A stretch of 31,753 bases of DNA from Prevotella sp. CAG:755 (GCA_000431275.1 HF989241.1:57050-88802); one strand, 5' to 3'; positions 21,132-29,918 are shown, counted from the stretch's first letter. Notes: generated by a model not told the origin, from the sequence alone. Numbers and translations: made by a program.

Positions 21132-21957
21132 ATCCATCATCATTGCCATCGTCGAAGGCCTCACGGAATTCCTCCCCGTTTCCTCAACGGGCCACATGAT
21201 CATCACCCAAGGCCTGCTCGGCATGGAGAGTACCCCGTTTCTCAAAGCGTTCACCGTAATCATCCAGTTCGGCGCCATCCTCTCCGTCATCTGCCTCTAT
21301 TGGCGCAAGTTCTTCTACCCGGAAACCATGCAGACCAAGGGGTACACTTGGTGGCAGGCCATCTGGCGCTTCTACCTGCGCCTGATTGTCGGCGTGCTGC
21401 CGGCCGTCGTGCTCGGACTGGCTTTCAACGATTTCATCGAATCGAACCTCGACAACGTCATGCTGGTAGCCGTGATGCTCATAGTGGGCGGCGTGTTCAT
21501 GTTGTTCTGCGACAGCCTGTTCAGCCACTCGTCCGAGCAGACTCCCATGACACTGAAACGCGCATTCCTGATCGGATGTTTTCAGTGTATATCCATGATT
21601 CCGGGTGTATCCCGCTCGATGGCTACGATAGTAGGCGGCATGGCGCAAAAACTGACACGCAAGGCCGCCGCCGAGTTCTCGTTCTTCCTCGCCGTGCCGA
21701 CGATGTTCGGCGCTACGTGCCTTGAACTTTACAAACTGATGAGCCACGACGGAGGCAATGTACTCACGCAGGGAGATAACCTGAGCCTGCTCCTCGTCGG
21801 TTGCGTGGTGGCGTTCATAGTCGCCGCACTGGCCATCAAGTTTTTCATCAACTACGTTGCCAAGTACGGTTTCGTCGCTTTCGGATGGTACCGCATCATT
21901 GTCGGCGCTGCGATTCTCATCATGGCTGCCTTGGGCTACGAACTCACTTTGGAATAA
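21118..21957 (+). CDS. uppP: Undecaprenyl-diphosphatase (BacA/UppP)
   Basis: A 279-residue polytopic membrane enzyme that dephosphorylates undecaprenyl diphosphate to recycle the lipid carrier for peptidoglycan and O-antigen; high levels give bacitracin resistance. Conserved motif one, EGLTEFLPVSSTGHM, has Glu13, Glu17, Ser23 and His26; motif two is PGVSRSMATIVGGM. The start overlaps DUF3098 by 14 bases. truB begins 9 bases after its stop. Confidence 0.97.
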   Translation: MTWIESIIIAIVEGLTEFLPVSSTGHMIITQGLLGMESTPFLKAFTVIIQFGAILSVICLYWRKFFYPETMQTKGYTWWQAIWRFYLRLIVGVLPAVVLGLAFNDFIESNLDNVMLVAVMLIVGGVFMLFCDSLFSHSSEQTPMTLKRAFLIGCFQCISMIPGVSRSMATIVGGMAQKLTRKAAAEFSFFLAVPTMFGATCLELYKLMSHDGGNVLTQGDNLSLLLVGCVVAFIVAALAIKFFINYVAKYGFVAFGWYRIIVGAAILIMAALGYELTLE

Positions 21958-21966
21958 ACCGGACGC

Positions 21967-22674
21967 ATGGACTTCTTGGAGGGAGAGGTAATCGCTATCG
22001 ACAAGCCCTACGAATGGACATCTTTCGGCCTCGTAGCGAAAGTGAGATGGCTGCTTACGCAGCACTTGGGCCGCAAGATCAAAGTGGGACACGCCGGCAC
22101 GCTCGATCCGCTGGCCACCGGTGTCGTTCTGCTCTGCACCGGGAAAGCCACCAAGCGCATTGACGAACTCCAAGCGCAGACCAAAGAATACACGGCTACC
22201 CTACGACTGGGAGCCACGACGCCGAGTTTCGACCTCGAGCACGACATCGACGCCACCTATCCCACCGCCCACATCACCGAGGAAGCCGTACGTGAAGCGC
22301 TCTGCCGCTTCAAAGGAAGCATCGAGCAGGTGCCGCCGGCCTTCTCGGCCTGCAAGATAGAAGGGAAACGCGCCTACAAAATGGCGCGCAAGGGACAGGA
22401 CGTCGTGCTCAGCCCCAAGCTCATCCGCATCGACGAAATCGAACTCACAGGATGCCGACTGCCAGACGAGATCGACATCCGCGTTGTCTGCGGAAAGGGG
22501 ACGTATATCCGGGCCTTGGCCCGCGACATCGGGCTGGCCCTCGGAAGCGGCGCCCACCTGACCGCACTGCGCCGCACACGGGTGGGCGACTACCGTGTCG
22601 AGGACTGCATGACGCTCGACGAAGCGACAAAATGGATCGAATCACTGCCCCGTCCGACTGACACAACGACGTAA
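21967..22674 (+). CDS. truB: tRNA pseudouridine(55) synthase
   Basis: A 235-residue pseudouridine synthase that isomerises U55 in the T loop of tRNAs. The catalytic Asp47 is in KVGHAGTLDPLATGVV; TKEYTATLRLGATT and YIRALARDIG are also typical. It is compact and lacks an obvious extended C-terminal PUA domain. It sits between uppP (9 bases) and queA (23 bases) in what looks like one operon. Confidence 0.97.
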   Translation: MDFLEGEVIAIDKPYEWTSFGLVAKVRWLLTQHLGRKIKVGHAGTLDPLATGVVLLCTGKATKRIDELQAQTKEYTATLRLGATTPSFDLEHDIDATYPTAHITEEAVREALCRFKGSIEQVPPAFSACKIEGKRAYKMARKGQDVVLSPKLIRIDEIELTGCRLPDEIDIRVVCGKGTYIRALARDIGLALGSGAHLTALRRTRVGDYRVEDCMTLDEATKWIESLPRPTDTTT

Positions 22675-22697
22675 AGAACAAATAAGCATATAACATT

Positions 22698-23750
22698 ATG
22701 AAGCTGTCGCAATTCAAATTCAAACTGCCTGAGGAGAAAATCGCGAAGTATCCCGCGCCGCACCGCGACGAGTGCCGCATGATGGTGCTGCATCGAAAGA
22801 CAGGAGAGATAGAGCATCACATGTTCAAGGAAATACTGAACATGTTTGACGAACACGACGTCTTCGTTTTCAACGATACAAAGGTGTTTCCCGCCCGCCT
22901 TTATGGAAATAAGGAAAAGACCGGTGCGCGCATCGAAGTGTTCCTACTGCGCGAGCTGAACCAAGAGCTGCGTCTTTGGGACGTACTGGTTGATCCGGCC
23001 CGCAAGATACGCATCGGCAACAAGCTCTACTTCGGCGAAGACAACTCCATCGTGGCGGAAGTCATCGACAACACCACGAGCCGCGGCCGCACGCTCCGTT
23101 TCCTCTACGACGGCGACCATGACGAATTCAAACGCCAGCTCTACGCCCTCGGAGAGGCCCCAATTCCACGCTTTATCGGAAGGGAGTCCGAGCCGGAGGA
23201 CCTGGAACGCTTCCAATGCATCTTTGCCCGCCACGAAGGCGCTGTGACCGCCCCGACGGCCGGGCTGCACTTCTCGCGGGAACTGATGAAACGCATGGAG
23301 ATTAAGGGCATCGATTTCGCATTCCTCACGATGCACTGCGGACTGGGCAACTTCCGTACGACAGACGTCGAAGACCTCACGAAGCACAAGATGGACAGCG
23401 AGGAGATGCACGTCGACTCGACATGCTGCCAGATCGTCAACCGCGCCAAAGACAACGAGCACAAGATCGTAGCGGTCGGGACGACGGTGCAACGGGCGCT
23501 CGAAGCCTGCGTAGGCACGGACAAACGCATCAAGGAATTCGAAGGATGGACCAATAAGTTCATCTTTCCGCCCTACGAATTCTCCGTAGCTGACGCCATG
23601 CTCTCGAACTTCCACCTCCCCTACTCGACCCTCCTGATGCTAACCTCTGCCTTCGGGGGCTATGAGCAGACCATGGCGGCCTACGACGTGGCCCTGAAAG
23701 AGGACTACCAGTTCGGCCCCTACGGCGACGTGATGCTTATTGTCGACTGA
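22698..23750 (+). CDS. queA: S-adenosylmethionine:tRNA ribosyltransferase-isomerase
   Basis: A 350-residue enzyme that transfers the ribosyl part of SAM to preQ1 at position 34 of tRNA, making epoxyqueuosine. Recognisable blocks are [16 protein letters not shown] near residue 55, [15 protein letters not shown] near 178 and [16 protein letters not shown]. Length is standard. The AT-rich leader between truB and queA shows no preQ1 riboswitch that I can recognise. folK follows after 8 bases. Confidence 0.98.
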   Translation: MKLSQFKFKLPEEKIAKYPAPHRDECRMMVLHRKTGEIEHHMFKEILNMFDEHDVFVFNDTKVFPARLYGNKEKTGARIEVFLLRELNQELRLWDVLVDPARKIRIGNKLYFGEDNSIVAEVIDNTTSRGRTLRFLYDGDHDEFKRQLYALGEAPIPRFIGRESEPEDLERFQCIFARHEGAVTAPTAGLHFSRELMKRMEIKGIDFAFLTMHCGLGNFRTTDVEDLTKHKMDSEEMHVDSTCCQIVNRAKDNEHKIVAVGTTVQRALEACVGTDKRIKEFEGWTNKFIFPPYEFSVADAMLSNFHLPYSTLLMLTSAFGGYEQTMAAYDVALKEDYQFGPYGDVMLIVD

Positions 23751-23758
23751 CCGGCACC

Positions 23759-24742
23759 ATGCCCACACTCCTGATCTCACTCGGCTCGAACTTGGGCCAC
23801 CGCGCCACTACCCTCGCCACGGCCTGCGACCTGCTCACCTTGGCGCTGGGAGGCAAAGGCACTGTTTCGGACTGCTACGAGAGCGACCCTGTCGGCTTCA
23901 CATCTCCCCACCGATTCCTTAACTGCGCCGCCCGCTTTGAGTGCAGCCTGCCGCTGGACGAGGCGTTCGCCCGTTGCGGCGAAATCGAACGCCTGTTGGG
24001 CCGCACGCAGAAAAGCCAAGACGGCCACCACGCCGACCGTCCCATCGACATTGACCTGCTGGCGTGGGGCGACGTAAAGACTGACAGCCCGGCACTCACC
24101 CTGCCTCACCCGCGAATGGCAGAACGGGCTTTCGTACTCCTGCCACTGGCCGAAATTGCAGGGGAACTGCGCCATCCCCTCACGGGACAGACCTACGCCG
24201 ACATGGCCCTCCGGCACAACGCCACAGAAACCGTACGCCTGCCCCACTCTGCCCCGCAGCCCTGCCGGCGCCTGACGCCAAGCGACGTGACGCCGTCACT
24301 GACGGACGGCATCAACCGCCTGCTCACACAGCTCAGCCCCGGCCGCCAGCCATGGCAGCCCGAAACACTCCGCACGTTGCTCGAAGAAAAGGCACTCTGC
24401 CTGCTCACCCTCAGAGACGCCGAAGGACGGCTTACGGGAATGGCCTCGCTCCTGACTACTCCCCAACTCACCGGCCGCAAAGGACACGTGGAAGATGTAG
24501 TCGTCGACACAGCCTGCCGCGGACAAGGTCTTGGCGCAAGGCTCATAGCCAACACGCTGGCCCACGCTGCGGCCGCCGGCATCCAAAGCCTCGAACTGAC
24601 CTCCCGCCCGGCGCGCGAGGCCGCCAACGCCCTCTACCGAAAGATGGGATTCACCATGCGGGAGACCAACGCCTACCAGATCAAGGGCGAGCCCCTGACA
24701 CGCTGGACAGCCGTGGCGACAGCTGAAAGACGAAAGCAGTAA
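23759..24742 (+). CDS. folK: Fusion of HPPK (folate synthesis) with a C-terminal GNAT acetyltransferase
   Basis: A 327-residue two-domain protein in one uninterrupted frame. Residues 1-155 form 6-hydroxymethyl-7,8-dihydropterin pyrophosphokinase: SLGSNLGHR at the start, the ATP/Mg-binding DRPIDIDLL with Asp97 and Asp99, and LPHPRMAERAFVLLPL. This domain makes the pyrophosphorylated pterin for folate. Residues 170-310 resemble a GNAT N-acetyltransferase: VEDVVVDTACRGQGLGARL with the acetyl-CoA loop RGQGLGAR at 254-261, and ANALYRKMGF. The GNAT substrate is unknown. The stop codon lies just inside the left side of a palindromic repeat. The fusion is unusual; I would expect these as separate genes. 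Confidence 0.92.
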   Translation: MPTLLISLGSNLGHRATTLATACDLLTLALGGKGTVSDCYESDPVGFTSPHRFLNCAARFECSLPLDEAFARCGEIERLLGRTQKSQDGHHADRPIDIDLLAWGDVKTDSPALTLPHPRMAERAFVLLPLAEIAGELRHPLTGQTYADMALRHNATETVRLPHSAPQPCRRLTPSDVTPSLTDGINRLLTQLSPGRQPWQPETLRTLLEEKALCLLTLRDAEGRLTGMASLLTTPQLTGRKGHVEDVVVDTACRGQGLGARLIANTLAHAAAAGIQSLELTSRPAREAANALYRKMGFTMRETNAYQIKGEPLTRWTAVATAERRKQ

Positions 24743-24744
24743 CA

Positions 24745-24794
24745 GGATTTTCCATCCGGCTGACAGGATTTTCTGTCAGCCGGATGGAAAATCC
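24745..24794. repeat. 21-nt-pitch palindromic repeat, locus E (22-bp perfect stem)
   Basis: A perfect 22-bp inverted repeat (24745-24766 with 24773-24794) surrounds the spacer GATTTT, with CTGACAG/CTGTCAG at the centre. On the left a degraded copy, GTAACAG, ends at 24745, exactly 21 bases before the inner CTGACAG end, and overlaps the last codons of folK. On the right no third CTGTCAG is present, though CTGCGACAG occurs at 24800-24808. It could act as the 3' end of the ftsX-folK transcript. Confidence 0.85.
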
Positions 24795-24932
24795 CGGCAC
24801 TGCGACAGGACAGACAAGCGCACAGGCCGGGAAACCGGGCAGCCATCCCCCGCCCACAAACCGCCGGACGGCCGACGGCACCCGCCACGCGGCATCCTGC
24901 AAAAGACAACAAAACAATACAACATATACACA

Positions 24933-26036
24933 ATGGCTCTACAATGTGGCATAGTCGGACTGCCCAATGTCGGCAAGTCCACCCTTTTCAACTGCCTGAG
25001 CAACGCAAAAGCGCAGGCGGCCAACTTTCCGTTCTGCACCATCGAACCCAACGTCGGTGTCATCACCGTGCCCGACGAACGGCTTACACGCCTGGCCGAA
25101 ATCGTACACCCGGGCCGTATCGTCCCCACGACGGTCGAAATCGTAGACATCGCCGGCCTTGTCAAAGGCGCATCGAAAGGTGAAGGCCTTGGCAACCAGT
25201 TCCTTGGCAACATCCGCGAGACCGACGCCATCATCCACGTACTCAGATGCTTCGACGACGGAAACGTAGTCCACGTCGACGGAAGCGTCAATCCCGTGCG
25301 TGACAAAGAGATTATCGACACCGAACTACAACTGAAAGACTTGGAGACCGTCGAGAGCCGCCTGAAACGTGTTGAGAAAGTGGCACAAGTCGGCGGCGAC
25401 AAAAACGCCAAAACCGAGTACGAAGTGCTCAATGCCTACCGCGCCGCCCTGCTCGAAGGTAAAAACGCCCGCACCGTACAGTTCGAAACGAAAGAAGAGC
25501 AGGCCGCCGCACGCGGACTTTTCCTGCTGACGTCGAAACCCGTGCTCTACGTCTGCAATGTCGACGAAGCCTCGGCCGTCAACGGCAACGCCTATGTCGA
25601 CGCCGTGCGCGAAGCCGTAAAAGACGAAGGCGCCGACATCCTCGTCGTAGCCGCCCGTACCGAAGCCGACATCGCCGAACTCGAAACCTATGAAGAGCGC
25701 CAGATGTTCCTGCAAGACATCGGGCTCAGCGAAAGCGGATGCAACCGCCTTATCAAGGCAGCCTACGCCATGCTGAACCTTGAAACCTTCATCACCGCCG
25801 GCGAGATGGAAGTCAAGGCCTGGACATTCCGCCGCGGCTGGAAAGCGCCCCAATGCGCCGGCGTCATCCACACCGACTTTGAGCGCGGCTTTATCCGCGC
25901 CGAGGTAATCAAATATGACGACTACATAAAATACGGCAGTGAGGCCGCTGTCCGCGAAGCCGGCGCCCTGCACATCGAAGGCAAAGACTACGTGGTCCAA
26001 GACGGCGACATCATGCACTTCCGCTTCAACGTTTAA
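24933..26036 (+). CDS. ychF: Redox-regulated ATPase YchF (Obg family)
   Basis: A 367-residue universally conserved P-loop protein of the Obg family that prefers ATP to GTP. The Walker A motif GLPNVGKST is at residues 9-17, EIVDIAGLVKGASKGEG is the switch II region, and NVDE replaces the usual NKxD, the mark of YchF. The C-terminal TGS domain ends ALHIEGKDYVVQDGDIMHFRFNV. It binds ribosomes and is linked to stress responses, but its exact role is unsettled. It starts 190 bases after folK and is followed by lgt after 10 bases. Confidence 0.98.
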   Translation: MALQCGIVGLPNVGKSTLFNCLSNAKAQAANFPFCTIEPNVGVITVPDERLTRLAEIVHPGRIVPTTVEIVDIAGLVKGASKGEGLGNQFLGNIRETDAIIHVLRCFDDGNVVHVDGSVNPVRDKEIIDTELQLKDLETVESRLKRVEKVAQVGGDKNAKTEYEVLNAYRAALLEGKNARTVQFETKEEQAAARGLFLLTSKPVLYVCNVDEASAVNGNAYVDAVREAVKDEGADILVVAARTEADIAELETYEERQMFLQDIGLSESGCNRLIKAAYAMLNLETFITAGEMEVKAWTFRRGWKAPQCAGVIHTDFERGFIRAEVIKYDDYIKYGSEAAVREAGALHIEGKDYVVQDGDIMHFRFNV

Positions 26037-26046
26037 GCCGCTCGCC

Positions 26047-26904
26047 ATGGCAGAACCCATCATCTGGAACCCCGATCTCGTCGCCCTGCACATCGGCAAC
26101 TTCGGCCTGCGCTGGTATTCGCTCTGCTGGGGAATCGGACTCGTGTTGGCCTACTTCATCGTAGCCCGTCTCTACCGCCGCCAAGGAATTCCGGGCGAAA
26201 AGTTCGACCCCCTCTTCTTCTATTGCCTCATCGGCATCCTTGTCGGCGCACGGCTCGGCCACTGCCTCTTCTATGAGCCAGCCTATTTCCTCAGTCACCC
26301 CGTCGAGATGTTCCTCCCCATCAGCCGCACCGCCGACGGCTGGCGCTACACAGGCTACGCCGGCCTGGCGAGTCACGGCGGCACGCTCGGACTTATCCTG
26401 GCACTTTGGCTCTACGTCCGGCGGATGAAGGTGAACCTGATGCGCGTACTGGACAACATTGCCATCGCCACTCCCATCACGGCGTGCTTTATCCGGCTGG
26501 GCAACCTCATGAACTCCGAAATCGTCGGCCGGCCGACTGACGTACCCTGGGGCTTCGTCTTCGCCCACAACGGCGACGTCGTAGCGCGCCATCCGGCTCA
26601 GCTTTACGAAGCCATCGCCTATTTTGTTTTCTTCTTCGCCGGCTTGTGGCTCTATCGCCGCCACAGCCAAAAAGTAGGCACCGGCTATTTCTTCGGCTAC
26701 TGCCTGACGGCCATCTTCACGTTCCGCTTCTTCATCGAGTTCCTCAAAGAGGTGCAAGAACCTTGGGAACAAAGCCTCGTGGCAGCCATCGGACTCAACC
26801 AAGGACAGCTCCTAAGCCTGCCCTTCATAGCCATCGGGCTCTACTGCTGGCTGGGCGGAAAATGGTGCCGCCGCTTGGGGGAAACAAACAAACCCACCCA
26901 CTAA
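26047..26904 (+). CDS. lgt: Prolipoprotein diacylglyceryl transferase
   Basis: A 285-residue inner-membrane enzyme that attaches diacylglycerol to the lipobox cysteine of prolipoproteins. Signature elements are SHGGTLG with His110, RLGNLMNSEIVGRP from Arg150, RHPAQLYEA at 181-189 and FRFFIEFLKE. About seven hydrophobic segments are apparent. The start at 26047 (MAEPIIWNPD) is 10 bases after ychF; the longer open frame overlaps ychF and is rejected. Two lipoproteins that would be its substrates are encoded immediately downstream. Confidence 0.97.
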   Translation: MAEPIIWNPDLVALHIGNFGLRWYSLCWGIGLVLAYFIVARLYRRQGIPGEKFDPLFFYCLIGILVGARLGHCLFYEPAYFLSHPVEMFLPISRTADGWRYTGYAGLASHGGTLGLILALWLYVRRMKVNLMRVLDNIAIATPITACFIRLGNLMNSEIVGRPTDVPWGFVFAHNGDVVARHPAQLYEAIAYFVFFFAGLWLYRRHSQKVGTGYFFGYCLTAIFTFRFFIEFLKEVQEPWEQSLVAAIGLNQGQLLSLPFIAIGLYCWLGGKWCRRLGETNKPTH

Positions 26905-26918
26905 AACGTCAGGACTGC

Positions 26919-26933
26919 GAGGAATTTTTCCTC
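26919..26933 (+). terminator. Small hairpin after lgt
   Basis: GAGGAA (26919-26924) pairs with TTCCTC (26928-26933) around a TTT loop, 14 bases past the lgt stop, followed by AC-TTATTGTT. The stem is short and the T-run poor, so support as a terminator is limited. Confidence 0.35.
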
Positions 26934-27048
26934 ACTTATTGTTCGCTTCATCTTTACAATATGGGCATTTTGACAACGAATTAAGAAAAAATTTCAGACT
27001 TATTGAAAAAAAAGAAGTAAAGCTCGTTCCACTTCACGCGCTTATTTA

Positions 27049-27056
27049 TATCTTTG
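27049..27056 (+). promoter_or_regulatory. Putative -7 box TATCTTTG for the large lipoprotein gene
   Basis: TATCTTTG matches TAnnTTTG in an AT-rich intergenic stretch, 32 bases before the start codon. The region is the most AT-rich promoter seen here, fitting a strongly expressed gene. Confidence 0.55.
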
Positions 27057-27088
27057 CCGCTACAATACGTTAAACAAAAATAGTAATT

Positions 27089-28786
27089 ATGCGTAACAAG
27101 AACCTGTATCTCACGCTGACTCTTGCGTCTACTATCGCTCTGAGTTCGTGTAAAAAACTGGGCGAACTGACCGCAGACAACTTCACCGTAGTTCCCTCTC
27201 CTATGGAAACGGTAAGCGGCACGGTGCCCGTGACCATCAATGGCCGCTTCCCGGAAAAATACATGAAGAAAAAGGCCGTTGTCACCGTCACTCCTGTCAT
27301 CCGTTACAACGGAGGACAAACCGTTGGCCAAAGTGAGACTTTCCAAGGCGAAAAAGTCGAAGGAAATGCTCAGACCATCAACTACAAAGTCGGTGGCAAC
27401 TACACGATGAAAAACAACTTTGACTATGTAGACGACATGGCCAAGAGCGAGCTCTACCTCACTTTTGAAGCCAAGGTGGGCAAGCGCACTGTGACCGTGC
27501 CCGACGTGAAGATTGCCGACGGCGTCATCGCTACGTCCGAACTCCTCGGCCGCACGCTCGCCAGCACCGGTGGTTCCATTGCCCCCGACGCCTATCAGCG
27601 CATCATCAAACAACAGAAAGACGCTCAGATAAAGTTCCTCATCCAGCAGGCCAACATTCGCAACAGCGAGTTGAAGTCGACTTCCGTGCAGGACTTCATC
27701 CAAACCTTGCGCGACATCAAGGCTGACGAGAAGGGTCTCGCGCTTGAAAACATAGAGATCTCAGCTTACGCCTCGCCCGATGGTGGTGTGAAACTCAACA
27801 CCGGCCTCGCCGCCAACCGCGAGAAGAACACCAACAAGTATGTCAAAGATCAACTGGCCAAGGAAGATATTGAAACGAACGTAGACTCTAAGTATACCGC
27901 TCAGGACTGGGAAGGTTTCCAAGAGCTCGTCCAGGCTTCCAACATCCAAGACAAGGATGTCATCCTCCGCGTCCTCTCGATGTACAAAGACCCCGAGGAA
28001 CGCGAGACGCAGATCCGCAATCTCTCTGCTGCATTCAGCGAACTGGCAGACGAAGTGCTTCCGGAACTCCGTCGCTCCCGCCTGACGATCAACTATAACA
28101 TCGTGGGCCGCAGTGACGACGAGATCAAAGCCCAATATAAGGCTGACGCCACGAAGCTCAGCGTTGAAGAGTTGCTCTACGCCGCTTCGCTCACCGACAA
28201 CGACGCTGAGAAAGCCGACATCTACAAGACGGCTGCCCGTCAGTACCCGAACGATTACCGCGCAACGAACAACCTCGCCGCCCTCGCTTTCAAAGCCGGC
28301 GATAAGGCTGCCGCACAGCAGTACCTCGACCAAGTGGCTTCAAGCAACTCCGGCGAAGTGGCTGTCAACAGCGCTCTCGTAGCTCTCGCCAACGGTGACG
28401 CCGCCAAGGCCGAAACTCTGCTCGCCAAGGGCAGCGAAGCCGACGCTTATAACGAAGCACTCGGTTGCCTCTACATTGCCAAAGGCAATTACAGCCAGGC
28501 CATCAATGCTTTCGGCGATGCCAAGACGAACAGCGCCGCCCTGGCCCAGATTTTGAACAAGGACTACAACGCCGCCCAGAGCACACTGGCCGCTGTTGCC
28601 CAGCCGGACGCCATGACGAGCTACCTGAAAGCTATCGTCGCCGCCCGTACGAACCAGAACTCTACGGCCATCGCCAATCTGCGCGACGCCATTGACAAGG
28701 ACAGCTCGCTCCGCAGCCACGTCGCCACCGACCTTGAGTTCCGCGCCCTCTTCGAGGATGCTGCTTTCCAGAGCCTCGTGAAATAA
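27089..28786 (+). CDS. Lipoprotein with OmpA-like middle region and TPR-like C-terminus
   Basis: A 565-residue protein with a lipoprotein signal peptide: hydrophobic residues 6-20 and lipobox LSSC with Cys21. Residues 30-170 form a beta-rich region (FTVVPSPMETVSGTVPVTIN). Residues 225-345 resemble a modified OmpA-like peptidoglycan-associated domain (ISAYASPDGG...LAANREKNTNKYV). Residues 365-560 form helical TPR-like repeats. I recognise this as a conserved Bacteroidales envelope lipoprotein, often abundant, but know no established function. Anchoring the outer membrane to peptidoglycan is inference from the OmpA-like part. It has its own promoter and is followed by a clear terminator. Codon use looks more AT-leaning and regular than its neighbours, as in highly expressed genes. 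Confidence 0.85.
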   Translation: MRNKNLYLTLTLASTIALSSCKKLGELTADNFTVVPSPMETVSGTVPVTINGRFPEKYMKKKAVVTVTPVIRYNGGQTVGQSETFQGEKVEGNAQTINYKVGGNYTMKNNFDYVDDMAKSELYLTFEAKVGKRTVTVPDVKIADGVIATSELLGRTLASTGGSIAPDAYQRIIKQQKDAQIKFLIQQANIRNSELKSTSVQDFIQTLRDIKADEKGLALENIEISAYASPDGGVKLNTGLAANREKNTNKYVKDQLAKEDIETNVDSKYTAQDWEGFQELVQASNIQDKDVILRVLSMYKDPEERETQIRNLSAAFSELADEVLPELRRSRLTINYNIVGRSDDEIKAQYKADATKLSVEELLYAASLTDNDAEKADIYKTAARQYPNDYRATNNLAALAFKAGDKAAAQQYLDQVASSNSGEVAVNSALVALANGDAAKAETLLAKGSEADAYNEALGCLYIAKGNYSQAINAFGDAKTNSAALAQILNKDYNAAQSTLAAVAQPDAMTSYLKAIVAARTNQNSTAIANLRDAIDKDSSLRSHVATDLEFRALFEDAAFQSLVK

Positions 28787-28840
28787 GCACAGTGCCCTCA
28801 GCCCCATGCAGAAGCTGAGAGTCTGCTGAAAGACTATTCC

Positions 28841-28883
28841 GCCCCTGCCTGCCGCCTCTGTGCGCAGGCAGGGGCTTTCGTTT
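28841..28883 (+). terminator. Intrinsic terminator of the large lipoprotein gene
   Basis: GCCCCTGCCTGC (28841-28852) pairs perfectly with 28864-28875 across an 11-base loop and is followed by TTTCGTTT. The 12-bp GC-rich stem with a T-rich tail, 54 bases past the stop, is a good Rho-independent terminator. Confidence 0.8.
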
Positions 28884-28910
28884 GACACGCCACATCCACC
28901 TCCACGCCAT

Positions 28911-29918
28911 ATGAAAACGCCGAATCTGCTCATCGCCCTGCTTGCTGCCATGCTTATGGCCTCCTGTGGTTTGCCCGAAGACCACGTCCGCATCACCGGT
29001 GAGTACACAAACATCAGCGACGCAGAGTTCTACATTTACGACGAAACGGGCGAGACAGGCATCTTCGACACCCTGCAAATCCGCGACGGCCGCTTCACTT
29101 ATGAACGCCCCATCGAATCACCCTGCGTGCTCACCCTGCTCTTCCCGAACTTCACCGAGTTGCGTCTCGTGGCCGAACCCGGAAAAGAAATTACCGTCAA
29201 GGGCGAAGCCTCGCAGCTGATGAAAACCGACATCGGCGGAACCGAGACCAACGAGGCACTGACCCGCTTCCGTCTTGAAAACGGAAGCCATCCGGCCAGT
29301 GACCAACTCCTTGCAGCCGCCGAATTCATCCGCTCACACGCTTCGAGTCTCGCCGCGCAAGCCATCTTCATGCAGTATTTCGCCAAGGCTGAACAATTTG
29401 ACGCCCGGACGCTCGAACTGATCAAAGCGATGCGACGTGCCCAACCGGCGAACAGTGTCCTGACCGCCTATGAACGTCGCATGAGCCATGTAGCCGCCAT
29501 GTCGCCCGGAGCCACGCTGCCCCCGTTCACTGCCGTGGACATCGACGGCGACACGGTACGCTCGTCCGACTACGGTCGCCGGCCACTCATCGTGCTCTTC
29601 TGGGCGTCGTGGAGCAGCGACAGCCGAGGCTATGCCGCTGCACTGCGCCGCTGCCGCCGCGCCTACGGGAAAAACTTCGACGCCATGACCATCTCGTTCG
29701 ACTACTCCGTCCCCGCCGCACGGCGACGCGCCGAGTCCGACTCCATTCCCAAACCGATTGTCTGCGACGGAGAGGCGTTCGGCTCACCGCTGGCCCGAAC
29801 GCTCGGCATGCGTTACGTGCCCGGCCTGCTCCTTGTCGACAAGAACCGCAAGATTGTCGCGCGCGACTTGCCGTCCGAAGAACTTTACAATGCACTCGGC
29901 GACCTTCTCGCCCGATAG
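28911..29918 (+). CDS. Lipoprotein with DUF4369 and thioredoxin-like domain lacking the CxxC motif
   Basis: A 335-residue predicted lipoprotein. The signal peptide ends in the lipobox MASC with Cys19. Residues 25-110 resemble DUF4369 (ITGEYTNISDAEFYIYD...DTLQIRDGRFTYE), a domain common at the N-terminus of Bacteroidetes TlpA-like proteins. Residues 197-335 form a thioredoxin/AhpC-like fold: LPPFTAVDIDG, IVLFWASWSSDSRG and the cis-Pro loop YVPGLLLVDKN. The two active-site cysteines of the usual WCxxC are Ser235 and Ser238 here, so thiol-disulfide activity is not expected. The start at 28911 is chosen because the signal peptide begins there. comM follows after 16 bases. Confidence 0.87.
   Translation: MKTPNLLIALLAAMLMASCGLPEDHVRITGEYTNISDAEFYIYDETGETGIFDTLQIRDGRFTYERPIESPCVLTLLFPNFTELRLVAEPGKEITVKGEASQLMKTDIGGTETNEALTRFRLENGSHPASDQLLAAAEFIRSHASSLAAQAIFMQYFAKAEQFDARTLELIKAMRRAQPANSVLTAYERRMSHVAAMSPGATLPPFTAVDIDGDTVRSSDYGRRPLIVLFWASWSSDSRGYAAALRRCRRAYGKNFDAMTISFDYSVPAARRRAESDSIPKPIVCDGEAFGSPLARTLGMRYVPGLLLVDKNRKIVARDLPSEELYNALGDLLAR

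Noticed and set aside
20445..22173. Long minus-strand open frames opposite ftsX, uppP and truB
   Set aside because: Products are charged, His-rich and unrelated to known families, while the plus-strand genes have clear motifs.
22675..22697. A preQ1 riboswitch ahead of queA
   Set aside because: The gap is only 23 bases and has no aptamer-like stem.
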